Shown here in pieces: positions 1 through 7,667 of a stretch of DNA of 29,969 nucleotides (positions are counted from its first letter, which is position 1; every line of letters begins with the position of its first letter). The notes beneath the pieces are model-generated. The model ran no database searches and was not told the origin of the DNA. It saw nothing but the letters and a program-made list of their open reading frames with translations. The position numbers and the translations under genes were made by a program. The stretch comes from JBAWAP01 sp049589355 (GTDB lineage: Bacteria > Chloroflexota > Anaerolineae > VGOG01). The DNA is taken from positions 1 through 29,969 of the forward strand of contig JBAWAP010000391.1 in NCBI GenBank assembly GCA_049589355.1, in the 5' to 3' direction.

Positions 1-38
1 CGGTATAGCATCGCAGACGGAAGCTGCTTTTCAAACTC

Positions 39-60
39 AAAAACCTGGTTTCTCCGGTTT
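39..60 (-). terminator. Possible weak terminator of the acyl-CoA dehydrogenase gene
   Basis: Read on the minus strand just after the stop codon, AAACC pairs with GGTTT across a 10-nt loop and runs into five T residues. The stem is only 5 bp, so this is a weak candidate. Confidence 0.3.
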
Positions 61-66
61 CTTGGA

Positions 67-1299
67 CTAGTGACCCTTCTGCGTCCCGCGGAACGGCACT
101 GCCTCCTCGCCGATCCAGTCGCGGGCGATAATGAGCTTCTGGACGTGATAGCCGCCCTCGGCCCCAACTACATAGGACATGGCGCCCCTCAGAGCCATCT
201 CCAGCGGGGTGTCCTTGGTATAGCCGAAGGCACCGTGGTACATCATGCCGTGCTTGGCGATATCTACGGCCAGCATCGGGGAGTGGGCCTTGCAGATAGA
301 GATGGTGCGGTTGATCTCTTCCTTGGTGAAGCTCGACCGATCCTGGTAGAACTGGTCAATCATCCAGGCGCCTTTTTGGAGCATCAGCTTCAGCATCTCC
401 AATTGGGCATAGTCATCGGCAATCTCGAAGGAGATGGCCTCGAAGTTTACCAGCGGGCGGCCGAAGATTATCCTCTGCTTGGTGTACTCGCGGCTGATCT
501 CCAGGCACTTCTCGGCCCCTCCCAGGCAGGCTGCAGATACCAGAACCCGGGCAGCATTGAAGCCTTCCATGTTGACGTAGAAACCCTTGTTTTCCTCACC
601 CAAGATGTACTTCTTGGGAATCTCCACGTCCTTGTATACGAAGCCGCCGGTGGACAGTCCCATGCGCCCCATGTCGTGATACGTGGTATAGGTGGTGCCG
701 GGAGCGTCGGCCGGGAAGTAGGCGAAGGTGGTCCCCTTGTAACCCTTCTCGGGGTCGGTCACGAAGAGGGTCAGGTGGCCGCCGCCGCGCTCGTTGGCCT
801 CTCTCACGCCGCTGATGTAGGCTTTCTCGCCGTTGACGATCCACTTATCGCCGTCGCTCTTGCCCACGGTCTTGATGTTGGCCAGGTCGGAGCCTCCCCC
901 AGGTTCCGTGGTATTGATGCCGATGAACCATTCGCCGGAGGCCACCTTGGGCAATATCTCTTCCTTGGCTTCCTTGGTGCCGTATCGGTTCAGCAAGAAG
1001 GACCAGCCGATGCACAGCAGGCTGTAGACGGGCAGCGACATGCTCAGTTCGGCCCGCGCCAGCTCGTGAACCGTGATCATGGCATACTGCATCTCCTCGC
1101 CAGGCATGGCCATGCCGCCATACTCCTCGGGGATGGTCACACCGAAGATACCCAGAGCGGCCATCTTCTTGATGACGTCGTCGGGTATCCTCTCCCATTC
1201 CTCGTCGATCTTCCGGGCGATGGGCTCCAGCTCCGCTGCGGCAAACTCTCTCACCGTGTTTTTCCACAGTTCCTGCTCGGCACTCAGTCTGAATTCCAT
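67..1299 (-). CDS. Acyl-CoA dehydrogenase (ETF-linked flavoprotein)
   Basis: A 410-residue protein of normal family length. Acyl-CoA dehydrogenases oxidise an acyl-CoA to its 2,3-enoyl-CoA with FAD and pass the electrons to ETF in the cytoplasm. The N-terminal helical part is followed by a TEPGGGSD flavin/substrate motif near residue 130, an RIIFGRPL segment in the C-terminal helical domain, and a C-terminal AEGGYHVQ..IIAR stretch. The last aligns with the usual YEGTxxIQ region, so Glu about 381 is probably the catalytic base. The start is supported by AAGGAGG at 1310-1316, 10 nt upstream, and by a consensus promoter at 1380-1408. It is divergent from the Hdr/ETF cluster 1.2 kb away, which encodes two ETFs that could accept its electrons. 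The acyl-CoA substrate cannot be told from sequence; aliphatic, aryl and alicyclic acyl-CoAs all remain possible. Confidence 0.92.
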   Translation of the reverse strand: MEFRLSAEQELWKNTVREFAAAELEPIARKIDEEWERIPDDVIKKMAALGIFGVTIPEEYGGMAMPGEEMQYAMITVHELARAELSMSLPVYSLLCIGWSFLLNRYGTKEAKEEILPKVASGEWFIGINTTEPGGGSDLANIKTVGKSDGDKWIVNGEKAYISGVREANERGGGHLTLFVTDPEKGYKGTTFAYFPADAPGTTYTTYHDMGRMGLSTGGFVYKDVEIPKKYILGEENKGFYVNMEGFNAARVLVSAACLGGAEKCLEISREYTKQRIIFGRPLVNFEAISFEIADDYAQLEMLKLMLQKGAWMIDQFYQDRSSFTKEEINRTISICKAHSPMLAVDIAKHGMMYHGAFGYTKDTPLEMALRGAMSYVVGAEGGYHVQKLIIARDWIGEEAVPFRGTQKGH

Positions 1300-1379
1300 G
1301 TTGAATCTACCTCCTTGTAGTGTTTTTGAGTAGTCCCGCTATGGGAGTGACGCCAGCGGGCCGTTAGAGAACCGACGAG

Positions 1380-1408
1380 ATTATAGCATAGCCATCCATG
1401 GGTGTCAA
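1380..1408 (-). promoter_or_regulatory. Consensus sigma-70-type promoter for the acyl-CoA dehydrogenase gene
   Basis: On the minus strand TTGACA (1403-1408) is followed after exactly 17 nt by TATAAT (1380-1385), a perfect match to both boxes. Transcription would begin near 1373, leaving a 5' leader of about 74 nt before the ATG at 1299. Confidence 0.8.
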
Positions 1409-1415
1409 AATCGCG

Positions 1416-1892
1416 TTACTCCCTTTCTTCAGTGCAAGCCGGTATCTCACCAGTCTCGATCATGTTCAGGAACTCGGCTGCATCAACCACCTGGAAGGCC
1501 TCAGTCTTCAGTTCTTCCAGAAAGTGGCGGTTCTCGGACACCAGATACTTGGCCCCGAGCCATTCGGTGAAAGCAGCGACAACGGCATCTTCCTCGGCCA
1601 GGCCAAGTTCTAGATACTTCAGCATCAACTCGTCTGGAGGGGCTTCATAAATAACACCACTCCAGGGGACATCTGCTAGTATAGAGTAGAAGAGCTTAGA
1701 GGCAGAAAGGCCTATGGGTTCCAGGTTGCGAGTGACTTCCCTCTCAACCAAGTGCGGTGTGATCACTCTCAACCGGCCTTCCCACTTACCCCTGGAGAGC
1801 ACATTGAGGAGGGCTTCACAACTGGGCATAACCCTGGCGATGCCGAAAATGTAGACGTTGCTATCGAGGACGACGGTCAGGGTGGCGGGCAT
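1416..1892 (-). CDS. PIN-domain protein, probable toxin-type ribonuclease
   Basis: A 158-residue protein when started at the ATG at 1892. This start has AGGAG a few bases upstream and gives a clean PIN opening, VVLDSNVYIF, with the first acidic metal ligand at Asp10. A later EEDAVVAAF segment and an LVSENRHF segment near residues 110-135 resemble the second acidic cluster and the final strand of PIN nucleases, which cut RNA with Mg2+ or Mn2+. It overlaps the upstream small AbrB-like gene by 32 nt, the usual antitoxin-toxin order. A longer start 24 nt upstream is possible but lacks the ribosome-site spacing. Toxin activity is inferred from family and arrangement. Confidence 0.72.
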   Translation of the reverse strand: MPATLTVVLDSNVYIFGIARVMPSCEALLNVLSRGKWEGRLRVITPHLVEREVTRNLEPIGLSASKLFYSILADVPWSGVIYEAPPDELMLKYLELGLAEEDAVVAAFTEWLGAKYLVSENRHFLEELKTEAFQVVDAAEFLNMIETGEIPACTEERE

Positions 1893-2208
1893 AATACTCC
1901 TCCAGGACCTCGGCATATCTGGGACGATACTCCGTCTCCCAGATACGTTTGCGAATCGCCCGAAGATCCTCGATGACCTCCTGTGGAGTCTTCTTCATCC
2001 CACCTATTCTTGCCACCATCTGCCGCATTTCCTCCAGAGCTTCGCTGGCTGAGAGGGATTCTTCACCTGCTCGCTCCAAAGGCATGAGCACGATGAATTC
2101 GTCTCTGCTCTCCGCCCAGAATGTCTTGACATCGGCAAAGGCCTTTTTCATCTGTTCCGGTAAGGCCAGATGGCCATCCGGCAGCACCTGCACCACATTG
2201 GCCTTCAT
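1861..2208 (-). CDS. Small AbrB-like protein, putative antitoxin of the PIN protein
   Basis: A 115-residue protein. The N-terminal part (VVQVLPDGHLALPEQMKKAF) has the strand-turn-strand look of an AbrB/SpoVT-type DNA-binding domain. The rest is a charged helical region with RAIRKRIWETEYRPRY near the C terminus that could wrap a partner toxin. The ATG at 2208 is chosen because AGGAGGTG lies 8 nt upstream; the GTG at 2217 falls inside that ribosome site and is unlikely. It is the first gene of a two-gene unit with the overlapping PIN gene and sits behind a TTGACA-N17-TATACT promoter. Such antitoxins often repress their own promoter. The family call is tentative. Confidence 0.55.
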   Translation of the reverse strand: MKANVVQVLPDGHLALPEQMKKAFADVKTFWAESRDEFIVLMPLERAGEESLSASEALEEMRQMVARIGGMKKTPQEVIEDLRAIRKRIWETEYRPRYAEVLEEYYARHPDRRPR

Positions 2209-2298
2209 TTCGCTCACCTCCTGCCCCTATTGTACACCAGTCACGCCACGTCCTGCATCAAGAAGACCGCGCCACCGGAATCTGGCTTAGCGGGGCTG

Positions 2299-2327
2299 AG
2301 TATAGCACGATAATATCCAAATGTCAA
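2299..2327 (-). promoter_or_regulatory. Promoter of the AbrB-like/PIN pair
   Basis: On the minus strand TTGACA (2322-2327), a 17-nt spacer and TATACT (2299-2304) form a near-perfect sigma-70-type promoter. It diverges from the promoters of the Hdr cluster. Confidence 0.72.
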
Positions 2328-2347
2328 ATAAAATGGCTCTCTCAGAC

Positions 2348-2375
2348 TTGCCAGTTTTTAGGATTGGAGTATAAT
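2348..2375 (+). promoter_or_regulatory. Upstream promoter of the Hdr/ETF cluster
   Basis: TTGCCA (2348-2353), a 16-nt spacer and TATAAT (2370-2375). It is the first of two tandem candidates before the first hdrA. Confidence 0.55.
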
Positions 2376-2399
2376 CGTGGAGCTTGGCGCACCATTCAT

Positions 2400-2428
2400 T
2401 TGTCTACCAGGGGATGTGGTAGTATAAT
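2400..2428 (+). promoter_or_regulatory. Proximal promoter of the Hdr/ETF cluster
   Basis: TTGTCT (2400-2405), a 17-nt spacer and TATAAT (2423-2428). Transcription would start near 2435, about 60 nt before the first hdrA. This is the only strong promoter pair seen ahead of the plus-strand redox genes, which suggests a very long transcript. Confidence 0.62.
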
Positions 2429-2495
2429 TATCGCCCGGTACTGGGGAGATCAGCTGGGCTGTTTTCCCCGAGCAGTAGTCTTAACTTGAAGATGG

Positions 2496-3899
2496 ATGAA
2501 TTTGAAAAACGAGCAGGGTGTAGCAGTTGAGGCGGAACGGAACAACGCCTCTCCAGTGGCCTTGGTGGTAGGGGGCGGGATAGCTGGCATCCAGGCCGCG
2601 CTGGACATCGCCGACGCTGGCTTCAAGGTGTATCTGGTGGAAAGGGAGCCCAGCATCGGCGGGCGCATGGCCCAACTGGACAAGACTTTCCCCACCTTGG
2701 ATTGCTCAGCCTGCATCCTTACTCCCAAGATGGTGGACGTTGACCGCCATCCTAACATCGAGCTTCTCACCTACAGCGAAGTGGTTGATCTCCAGGGGCA
2801 GGTGGGAGACTTCTGGGTCAAGGTCAAAAAGAAACCCCGTTACGTCCACGAGGAGATGTGCACCGGCTGCGGGCTGTGCGTCGAGGCCTGTGTCTGGAAG
2901 AAAGTGCCCTCCGAGTTCAATGCGGGCGTGGCTGTGCGCAGCGCCGCCTACATTCCATTTCCCCAGGCTGTACCCTTGAAAGCTGTTATTGACGAAAAGA
3001 CCTGCCTTTATCTGACCAGGGGCAAATGTGGCCGAAAGTGCGAAAAGGCCTGCGAGCGAGGGGCCCTCGATTTCGAGATGAAAGAAGAGTCAGTGGATTT
3101 GCGGGTGGCGGCCATCATTGTGGCTACCGGCTTCGATCCTTTCGATCCCCGGCTCAAGCCTGAGCTGGGCTACGGCAGATACCCCAACGTCATCACCGGC
3201 CTCGAATTCGAGCGCCTGTCCTCAGCCTCCGGGCCCACGGCAGGAAAGATCACCCTCAATGGCAAGGAGCCGAAGGACGTGGTGTTCATCCAGTGTGTGG
3301 GCTCGCGGGATCAAACCGTGGGCAACGAGTACTGTTCGCGGGTGTGCTGCATGTACACCGCCAAGCAGTCTCATCTGGTCAAGGAGAGAATCCACGACGC
3401 CAACGTGACGATTTTCTACATGGACGTTCGTGCCTTTGGCAAGGGTTTCGAGGAGTTCTACGACCGGGTGAAGCGCGAGGGGGTGATGTACCGTCGGGGC
3501 AGCGTGTCGGAGATCTACAAGCGTGGGGATCGGGTAGTGGTGCGGGCCGAGGATACCCTACTAGGCGAGCCGTTGGAGATGGAGGCAGACCTGGTTGTCT
3601 TGGCCACGGGGGTCGTGCCTCGGGCGGATGTAAAAGATGTGGCGGGGTTGTTGAATCTGGAGCGTTCCCCCGATGGCTTCTTTGCCGAGGCTCATCCCAA
3701 AATGAGGCCGGTGGACACCATCAACGATGGCATCTATCTGGCGGGCTGCTGCCAGGGGCCTAAGGACATCCCTGACACCGTAGCCCAGGCCAAGGCCGCT
3801 GCTTCCTCGACCATCGTGATATTACGACAAGAGAAAATGAAACTTCAAACTCGAAACCCTAAACTCGGAACTCAAAGAGGAGTCCTAGATGGTAGCTAA
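2496..3899 (+). CDS. hdrA: HdrA-like FAD/iron-sulfur protein (short form)
   Basis: A 467-residue HdrA family protein. HdrA carries the FAD that splits electrons between the HdrBC branch and low-potential carriers. The FAD-binding GGGIAGI is at about residues 26-32. The flavin-proximal DCSACILTP motif, a ferredoxin-like segment starting CTGCGLCVEAC at residue 122, a second cysteine group (CGRKCEKAC) and the VVFIQCVGSRD...YCSRVCCMYTAKQ core near residues 263-290 follow. It lacks both the N-terminal HdrA cysteine domain and the C-terminal two-cluster ferredoxin of full-length HdrA. The last about 20 residues are encoded by a heptamer repeat tract (3839-3873) and look like read-through into repeats. 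It overlaps the next gene by 11 nt. No strong ribosome site precedes the ATG. Its second half is nearly identical at the DNA level to the third hdrA. Confidence 0.85.
   Translation: MNLKNEQGVAVEAERNNASPVALVVGGGIAGIQAALDIADAGFKVYLVEREPSIGGRMAQLDKTFPTLDCSACILTPKMVDVDRHPNIELLTYSEVVDLQGQVGDFWVKVKKKPRYVHEEMCTGCGLCVEACVWKKVPSEFNAGVAVRSAAYIPFPQAVPLKAVIDEKTCLYLTRGKCGRKCEKACERGALDFEMKEESVDLRVAAIIVATGFDPFDPRLKPELGYGRYPNVITGLEFERLSSASGPTAGKITLNGKEPKDVVFIQCVGSRDQTVGNEYCSRVCCMYTAKQSHLVKERIHDANVTIFYMDVRAFGKGFEEFYDRVKREGVMYRRGSVSEIYKRGDRVVVRAEDTLLGEPLEMEADLVVLATGVVPRADVKDVAGLLNLERSPDGFFAEAHPKMRPVDTINDGIYLAGCCQGPKDIPDTVAQAKAAASSTIVILRQEKMKLQTRNPKLGTQRGVLDGS
3839..3873. repeat. Heptamer tract 1 (five units) at the end of the first hdrA
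   Basis: Units are GAAACTT, CAAACTC, GAAACCC, TAAACTC and GGAACTC in perfect 7-nt register. The tract codes for the C-terminal tail of the first HdrA. Confidence 0.8.
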
Positions 3900-6800
3900 A
3901 TCCAGCGTCTCAAACAAGGCTGGCTCAGCTCTAATAGTCGGGGCGGGCATCGGTGGCATGGGCTCGGCCCAACTGCTGGCCCAGATGGGGTACAAGGTCT
4001 ATCTGCTGGACAGCGCGCCGGGGATCGGCGGCTCGATGCACCTGCTGGACCGCACTTTCCCCACCGACTCGTGCGGCTTATGCATCATGTTGCCCGACCA
4101 ACCCTCCTATTGTCCTACCCTGGCGTGCGGGATGCATTCCAACATCGAGATTCTGTCCTGCGCCGAGCTCGAATCCCTGGAGGGCGAGGCGGGCGATTTC
4201 AAGGCGATTGTCAAGCACCGGCCGCGCTACGTTAGTATCGAAAGGTGCAACAATTGTGCCCTGTGCGTCGAGGTCTGCCCTGTGGAGCGGCCCGACGATT
4301 ACGAAGGCCATCTGCACCAGGTGAAGGCCATCTATCGTCCGCCCACGCGCGCCGTGCCCGAAGCCTACGTGATAGATATGGACTACTGCACGCGGTGCGG
4401 CAAGTGCGTCGCGGTCTGCCCCACCGAGGCCATTGATTTGGAGATGGCCGAGCGGCGCTCTGAGATCGAGGTGGGGGCGGTGATCCTGAGCCCTGGTTAC
4501 CAGGCTTTCGACGCCCGCATCAAGGGCGAGTTCGGCTATGGATACTACGACAACGTGCTGACCAGCATCGAGTTCGAGCGCATGGTCAGCCTGGCTGGCT
4601 TCACCCAGGCCCATCTGGTGCGGCCCTCCGATGGGGCGGCTCCCCGCCGCGTGGCCTTCATTCAGTGCGTTGGCTCACGGGATGAATCCATCGGCTATCC
4701 TTATTGCTCGTCGGTTTGCTGTATGTACACCGCCAAGCAACTGGCGGCGGCCAAGGAGATAGTCCCCGATTTGCAGGCCACGGTGTTCTTCATGGACATC
4801 CGCACTTTCGGCAAAGACTTCGAGCGCTATTTCAACTGGGTGGAGAGCCTGCCTGGGGTCACCTATCGCCGCTGCATGGTTTCCTCGATCAAGGAAGTGC
4901 CCAAGACCCATGACCTGCGGGTGGCCTTCGTGGGTGAAGATGGCGCCCTCCGCGAAGAAGACTTTGGGATGGTGGTCCTCTCGGTGGGGCTGGCCGCGCC
5001 CGAGGGCTTTCAGGCGCTGGCCAGCAGGCTGGGGGTGGAGCTGAACGAGTTTGGCTTCTGCGTGACCGATCGCTTCGCCCCCCACAAGACGACCCGGCCC
5101 GGCGTGTTTGTGGGCGGAGCTTTCAGGGAGCCCAAGGACATCCCTGAGACGGTGATTGAGGCGGCGGGGGTGGCGGGGGAAGCGGCGAAGCAGGTCGCAG
5201 GTCGCAGGTCGCAAGTCGCAGGTGGCAAGTCGCAGGTCGCAGGAGAGCAGGGGAGCAAGGGAGCAGGGGAGGTGCTGCCTGAGCGCGATGTTAGCGACGA
5301 AGAGCCCCGGGTGGGTGCCTTTGTTTGTACTTGCCGGGGTGAGGTTTCGGAGGTGGTGGATGTTGGGGCGGTGGCGGAATACGCGGGGCAGCTGGACGAT
5401 GTGGTTTTAGTTAAGGTGGTGGAGGATGCGTGTGGCGCGGATTTGGCTGCTGTACAAGAGGCTATTGAGGAGCAGGGCCTCAATCGGGTGGTGATCGCGG
5501 GCTGCTCGCAGCGCCTCTACCAGCCTGAGTTCGCCGCGCTTTTGCGCCAGGTGGGATTGAACCCGAATTTGTTGGAGCGGGCCGACATCCGCGAGGGCGT
5601 TGCCTGGGTGCATAGAGATTTGCCAGAGCAGGCTACGGCCAAGGCCAAGGCTGCGGTGGAGATGGCCGTGACCAGGGCTGCCTTCCAGTATCCAGTATCC
5701 AGTACCCAGTATCCAGTACGCAGAAGAGGGCTGGTCATTGGAGGGGGATTGGCGGGCCTGACCGCCGCCCTGGAGCTGGCAGAGCTGGGCTTCGAGGTGG
5801 ATTTGGTGGAGAGGGGCGAGGAGCTAGGAGGCAATCTGCGGACCGCGTATTATACCCTGGAGGGCGGGAAGCCCCAGGAGTTGCTGCGCTCGCTCATCGA
5901 GCGGGTGGAGGCGAACGAGCTGGTCAAGGTGTATCTCAACACGAAGGTGAAGGAGCTCCGGGGAAGCAAGGGCAACTTCCTGACCACCCTCGCTCTGGCC
6001 GACGGCAGCGACGAGGTATTGGAGCATGGCGCCATCATCGTGGCCACGGGCGCTCAGCTGGCCACCACCACCGAGTACCTCTACGGCCAGCACGATAGAG
6101 TCCTCACTCAGAAGGAACTGGAGGAGCTATTGGTAAATTGGGAAACTGGTAAGTCGGTAAATTGGGAAACTGGTAAATTGGTAGACTGGGAAGGCCTGCC
6201 CGATTTACCAATTTACCAATCCACCAATTTACCAATCTACCAATCTACCAGTTTACCAAAGTCGGTGGTCATGATCCAATGCGTGGGCTCTCGCGACGAA
6301 ACCCGCCCCTATTGCAGTCGGGTCTGTTGCTCCCACGCCATCAAGAACGCCCTTAAGCTTAAGGAGCTGAATCCTGAGACCAGGGTGTTCGTCCTCTATC
6401 GGGAGGTCAGGACGTATGGCTTCCACGAGCTGTACTATAGGGAAGCGCGGGACAAGGGCGTGGTCTTTATCCGCTACGAGCTGCCTGACAAGCCTGGTGT
6501 CGAAGCGGCGGGCGATGGCTTGCGGGTGCGTCTAACAGAGCCCATCCTGGGGCAAGAGATCACCCTCGATGCCGATTTGTTGGTCCTCAGCACGGGGATA
6601 GCTCCCAATGAAAACGCAGCTCTGAGCGGGGTGTTGGGTGTGCCTTTGGACGAGGACGGCTTCTTCCAGGAAGCACATCCCAAGATGCGCCCCCTGGACT
6701 TCCTCAAGGAGGGCGTTTTCCTGTGTGGCCTGGCCCATTCGCCACGTTTCATTGATGAGGCGATTTCACAAGCTATGGGTGCGGCTGTGCGTGCGGCGGT

Positions 6801-7065
6801 GCTGCTGGGCTTGTCCCGGCTGGAGAGCAAGGACACCCTGGTACAGGTTAACGCCAGGCTATGCAGCTTTTGTGGGCTGTGCGTGGAGGCCTGCCCGTAT
6901 GAGGCCCGCTATCTGGACTACGATGAGCGGGTGGCCAAGGTGATAGAGGTGCTCTGCAAGGGCTGCGGCGTCTGCGCCATGGTCTGCCCCAACAAGGCAA
7001 GCGCGCAGGTGGCTTTCGAGCCGAAGCAGATGCTGATGGCCGTGGACGCGTTGATGGGAGATTAG
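3889..7065 (+). CDS. hdrA: Fused double HdrA-like flavin/iron-sulfur protein
   Basis: A 1058-residue fusion of two HdrA modules. Module 1 has an FAD site near residues 15-25, ferredoxin motifs CNNCALCVEVCP (residue 120) and CTRCGKCVAVCP (167), and the FIQCVGSRD core. A short repeat-coded linker leads to an N-terminal HdrA-type cysteine domain (FVCTC near 478, then AGCSQRLYQPEF). Module 2 follows with FAD motif GGGLAGL (about 616), the MIQCVGSRD core (793) and a C-terminal two-cluster ferredoxin (CSFCGLCVEACP at 992, CKGCGVCAMVCP at 1024). HdrA fusions in other bacteria make the flavin and ferredoxin-reducing part of Hdr complexes. Three repeat tracts (5191-5270, 5685-5719, 6131-6258) lie in frame in linkers or a surface loop. 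It is followed by mvhD, as in HdrABC-MvhD clusters. Two FADs may allow two separate branch points, which is inference. Confidence 0.87.
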   Translation: MVAKSSVSNKAGSALIVGAGIGGMGSAQLLAQMGYKVYLLDSAPGIGGSMHLLDRTFPTDSCGLCIMLPDQPSYCPTLACGMHSNIEILSCAELESLEGEAGDFKAIVKHRPRYVSIERCNNCALCVEVCPVERPDDYEGHLHQVKAIYRPPTRAVPEAYVIDMDYCTRCGKCVAVCPTEAIDLEMAERRSEIEVGAVILSPGYQAFDARIKGEFGYGYYDNVLTSIEFERMVSLAGFTQAHLVRPSDGAAPRRVAFIQCVGSRDESIGYPYCSSVCCMYTAKQLAAAKEIVPDLQATVFFMDIRTFGKDFERYFNWVESLPGVTYRRCMVSSIKEVPKTHDLRVAFVGEDGALREEDFGMVVLSVGLAAPEGFQALASRLGVELNEFGFCVTDRFAPHKTTRPGVFVGGAFREPKDIPETVIEAAGVAGEAAKQVAGRRSQVAGGKSQVAGEQGSKGAGEVLPERDVSDEEPRVGAFVCTCRGEVSEVVDVGAVAEYAGQLDDVVLVKVVEDACGADLAAVQEAIEEQGLNRVVIAGCSQRLYQPEFAALLRQVGLNPNLLERADIREGVAWVHRDLPEQATAKAKAAVEMAVTRAAFQYPVSSTQYPVRRRGLVIGGGLAGLTAALELAELGFEVDLVERGEELGGNLRTAYYTLEGGKPQELLRSLIERVEANELVKVYLNTKVKELRGSKGNFLTTLALADGSDEVLEHGAIIVATGAQLATTTEYLYGQHDRVLTQKELEELLVNWETGKSVNWETGKLVDWEGLPDLPIYQSTNLPIYQSTSLPKSVVMIQCVGSRDETRPYCSRVCCSHAIKNALKLKELNPETRVFVLYREVRTYGFHELYYREARDKGVVFIRYELPDKPGVEAAGDGLRVRLTEPILGQEITLDADLLVLSTGIAPNENAALSGVLGVPLDEDGFFQEAHPKMRPLDFLKEGVFLCGLAHSPRFIDEAISQAMGAAVRAAVLLGLSRLESKDTLVQVNARLCSFCGLCVEACPYEARYLDYDERVAKVIEVLCKGCGVCAMVCPNKASAQVAFEPKQMLMAVDALMGD
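5191..5270. repeat. In-frame heptamer tract 2, then three octamers, in the double hdrA
   Basis: Eight heptamers of the CAGGTCG/CAAGTCG type run from 5191 to 5246, followed by the octamers GCAGGGGA, GCAAGGGA and GCAGGGGA. They encode a Gln/Val/Ala/Gly/Ser-rich linker between HdrA module 1 and the cysteine domain before module 2. The same octamer occurs in the third hdrA at 15175. Confidence 0.85.
5685..5719. repeat. In-frame heptamer tract 3 (five units) in the double hdrA
   Basis: CCAGTAT/CCAGTAC repeated five times in 7-nt register. It codes for a QYPVSSTQYPV linker directly before the second FAD domain. Confidence 0.85.
6131..6258. repeat. In-frame inverted octamer tract in the double hdrA
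   Basis: Eight octamers of the TGGTAAAT/TGGGAAAC type (6131-6194), an 8-nt spacer, then seven octamers of the complementary ATTTACCA/ATCTACCA type (6203-6258). The two arms can pair into a long imperfect hairpin within the mRNA. The tract encodes about 43 residues of low-complexity loop just before the conserved MIQCVGSRD strand. Confidence 0.87.
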
Positions 7066-7139
7066 GGATTAGAAATTAGAGATTGGAGGTTGGAAGGTCT
7101 AACGATCCAGCATCCAATTTCCAACTTCCAACCTCCAAC
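7065..7139. repeat. Inverted heptamer tract between the double hdrA and mvhD
   Basis: Units of the GAGATTG/GAGGTTG type are followed by complementary TCCAATT/TCCAACT/TCCAACC units, so the spacer transcript can fold back. The tract ends just before the mvhD ribosome site (AAGGAG, 7151-7156). Confidence 0.75.
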
Positions 7140-7161
7140 GGTAACGAGGGAAGGAGTTTAC

Positions 7162-7584
7162 ATGGACAATTTTGAACCACGTATCATCGCCTTTCTGTGT
7201 AACTGGTGCACCTATGCGGGGGCGGACCTGGCTGGCACCTCGCGCATTCAGTACCCGCCCAATATCCGCATCATCCGCCTGATGTGTTCGGGTGGGCTGG
7301 ATGTGACCTACGTCCTCAAAGCTCTGCTCGAAGGGGCCGACGGGGTGCTGATCGGCGGGTGCCACCCCGGCGACTGTCACTATCAGAATGGCAACTACAA
7401 GGCCCGGCGGCGGGTGGCCATCCTAAAGAGCATCCTGGAGCAGATGGGCTTCGACGATGACCGGGTGTGGCTGCGCTGGATCAGCGCCAGCGAGGGCCAG
7501 TACTTCGCCGACACGGTCAAGGGGATGGTGGCCTCGCTCAAGGAGAAGGGGCCGAATCCGCTGCGAGAGTTGTGGGGGACATAG
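7162..7584 (+). CDS. mvhD: MvhD-type iron-sulfur subunit linking Hdr to a donor enzyme
   Basis: A 140-residue protein of typical MvhD/FlpD length. These subunits carry a small iron-sulfur cluster that passes electrons between HdrA and a partner oxidoreductase such as a hydrogenase or formate dehydrogenase. The conserved cysteines are Cys13 and Cys16 (FLCNWC), Cys42 (LMCSGG), and Cys67 and Cys72 (GGCHPGDC). The ATG at 7162 has AAGGAG 5 nt upstream; an upstream in-frame start at 7090 lies within a repeat tract and would add residues not seen in the family. It sits between the double HdrA and an FrhB-like protein. No hydrogenase large subunit is in the window, so the electron donor is likely the FrhB-like protein or an ETF, which is inference. 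Confidence 0.88.
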   Translation: MDNFEPRIIAFLCNWCTYAGADLAGTSRIQYPPNIRIIRLMCSGGLDVTYVLKALLEGADGVLIGGCHPGDCHYQNGNYKARRRVAILKSILEQMGFDDDRVWLRWISASEGQYFADTVKGMVASLKEKGPNPLRELWGT

Positions 7585-7586
7585 CC

Positions 7587-7614
7587 AGTGATCAGTGATC
7601 AGTGATCAGTGGGG
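7587..7614. repeat. Short heptamer tract after mvhD
   Basis: AGTGATC three times, then AGTGGGG, in 7-nt register, immediately after the mvhD stop codon. Confidence 0.7.
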
Positions 7615-7667
7615 CTGGTTTTTCAGCGGCCTCACTTGATGGGTCAAGGGGGATAGGAACCAGAATC

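Noticed and set aside
70..1320. Long plus-strand open frame (416 codons) opposite the acyl-CoA dehydrogenase
   Set aside because: It is the antisense shadow of a clear enzyme gene, His/Leu/Gly-rich with no recognisable domain.
1335..1360. CCCGCT/AGCGGG hairpin near the acyl-CoA dehydrogenase leader as a terminator for the PIN gene
   Set aside because: Read on the minus strand it is followed by an A-rich stretch, not a T run, and it lies inside the leader of the downstream gene.
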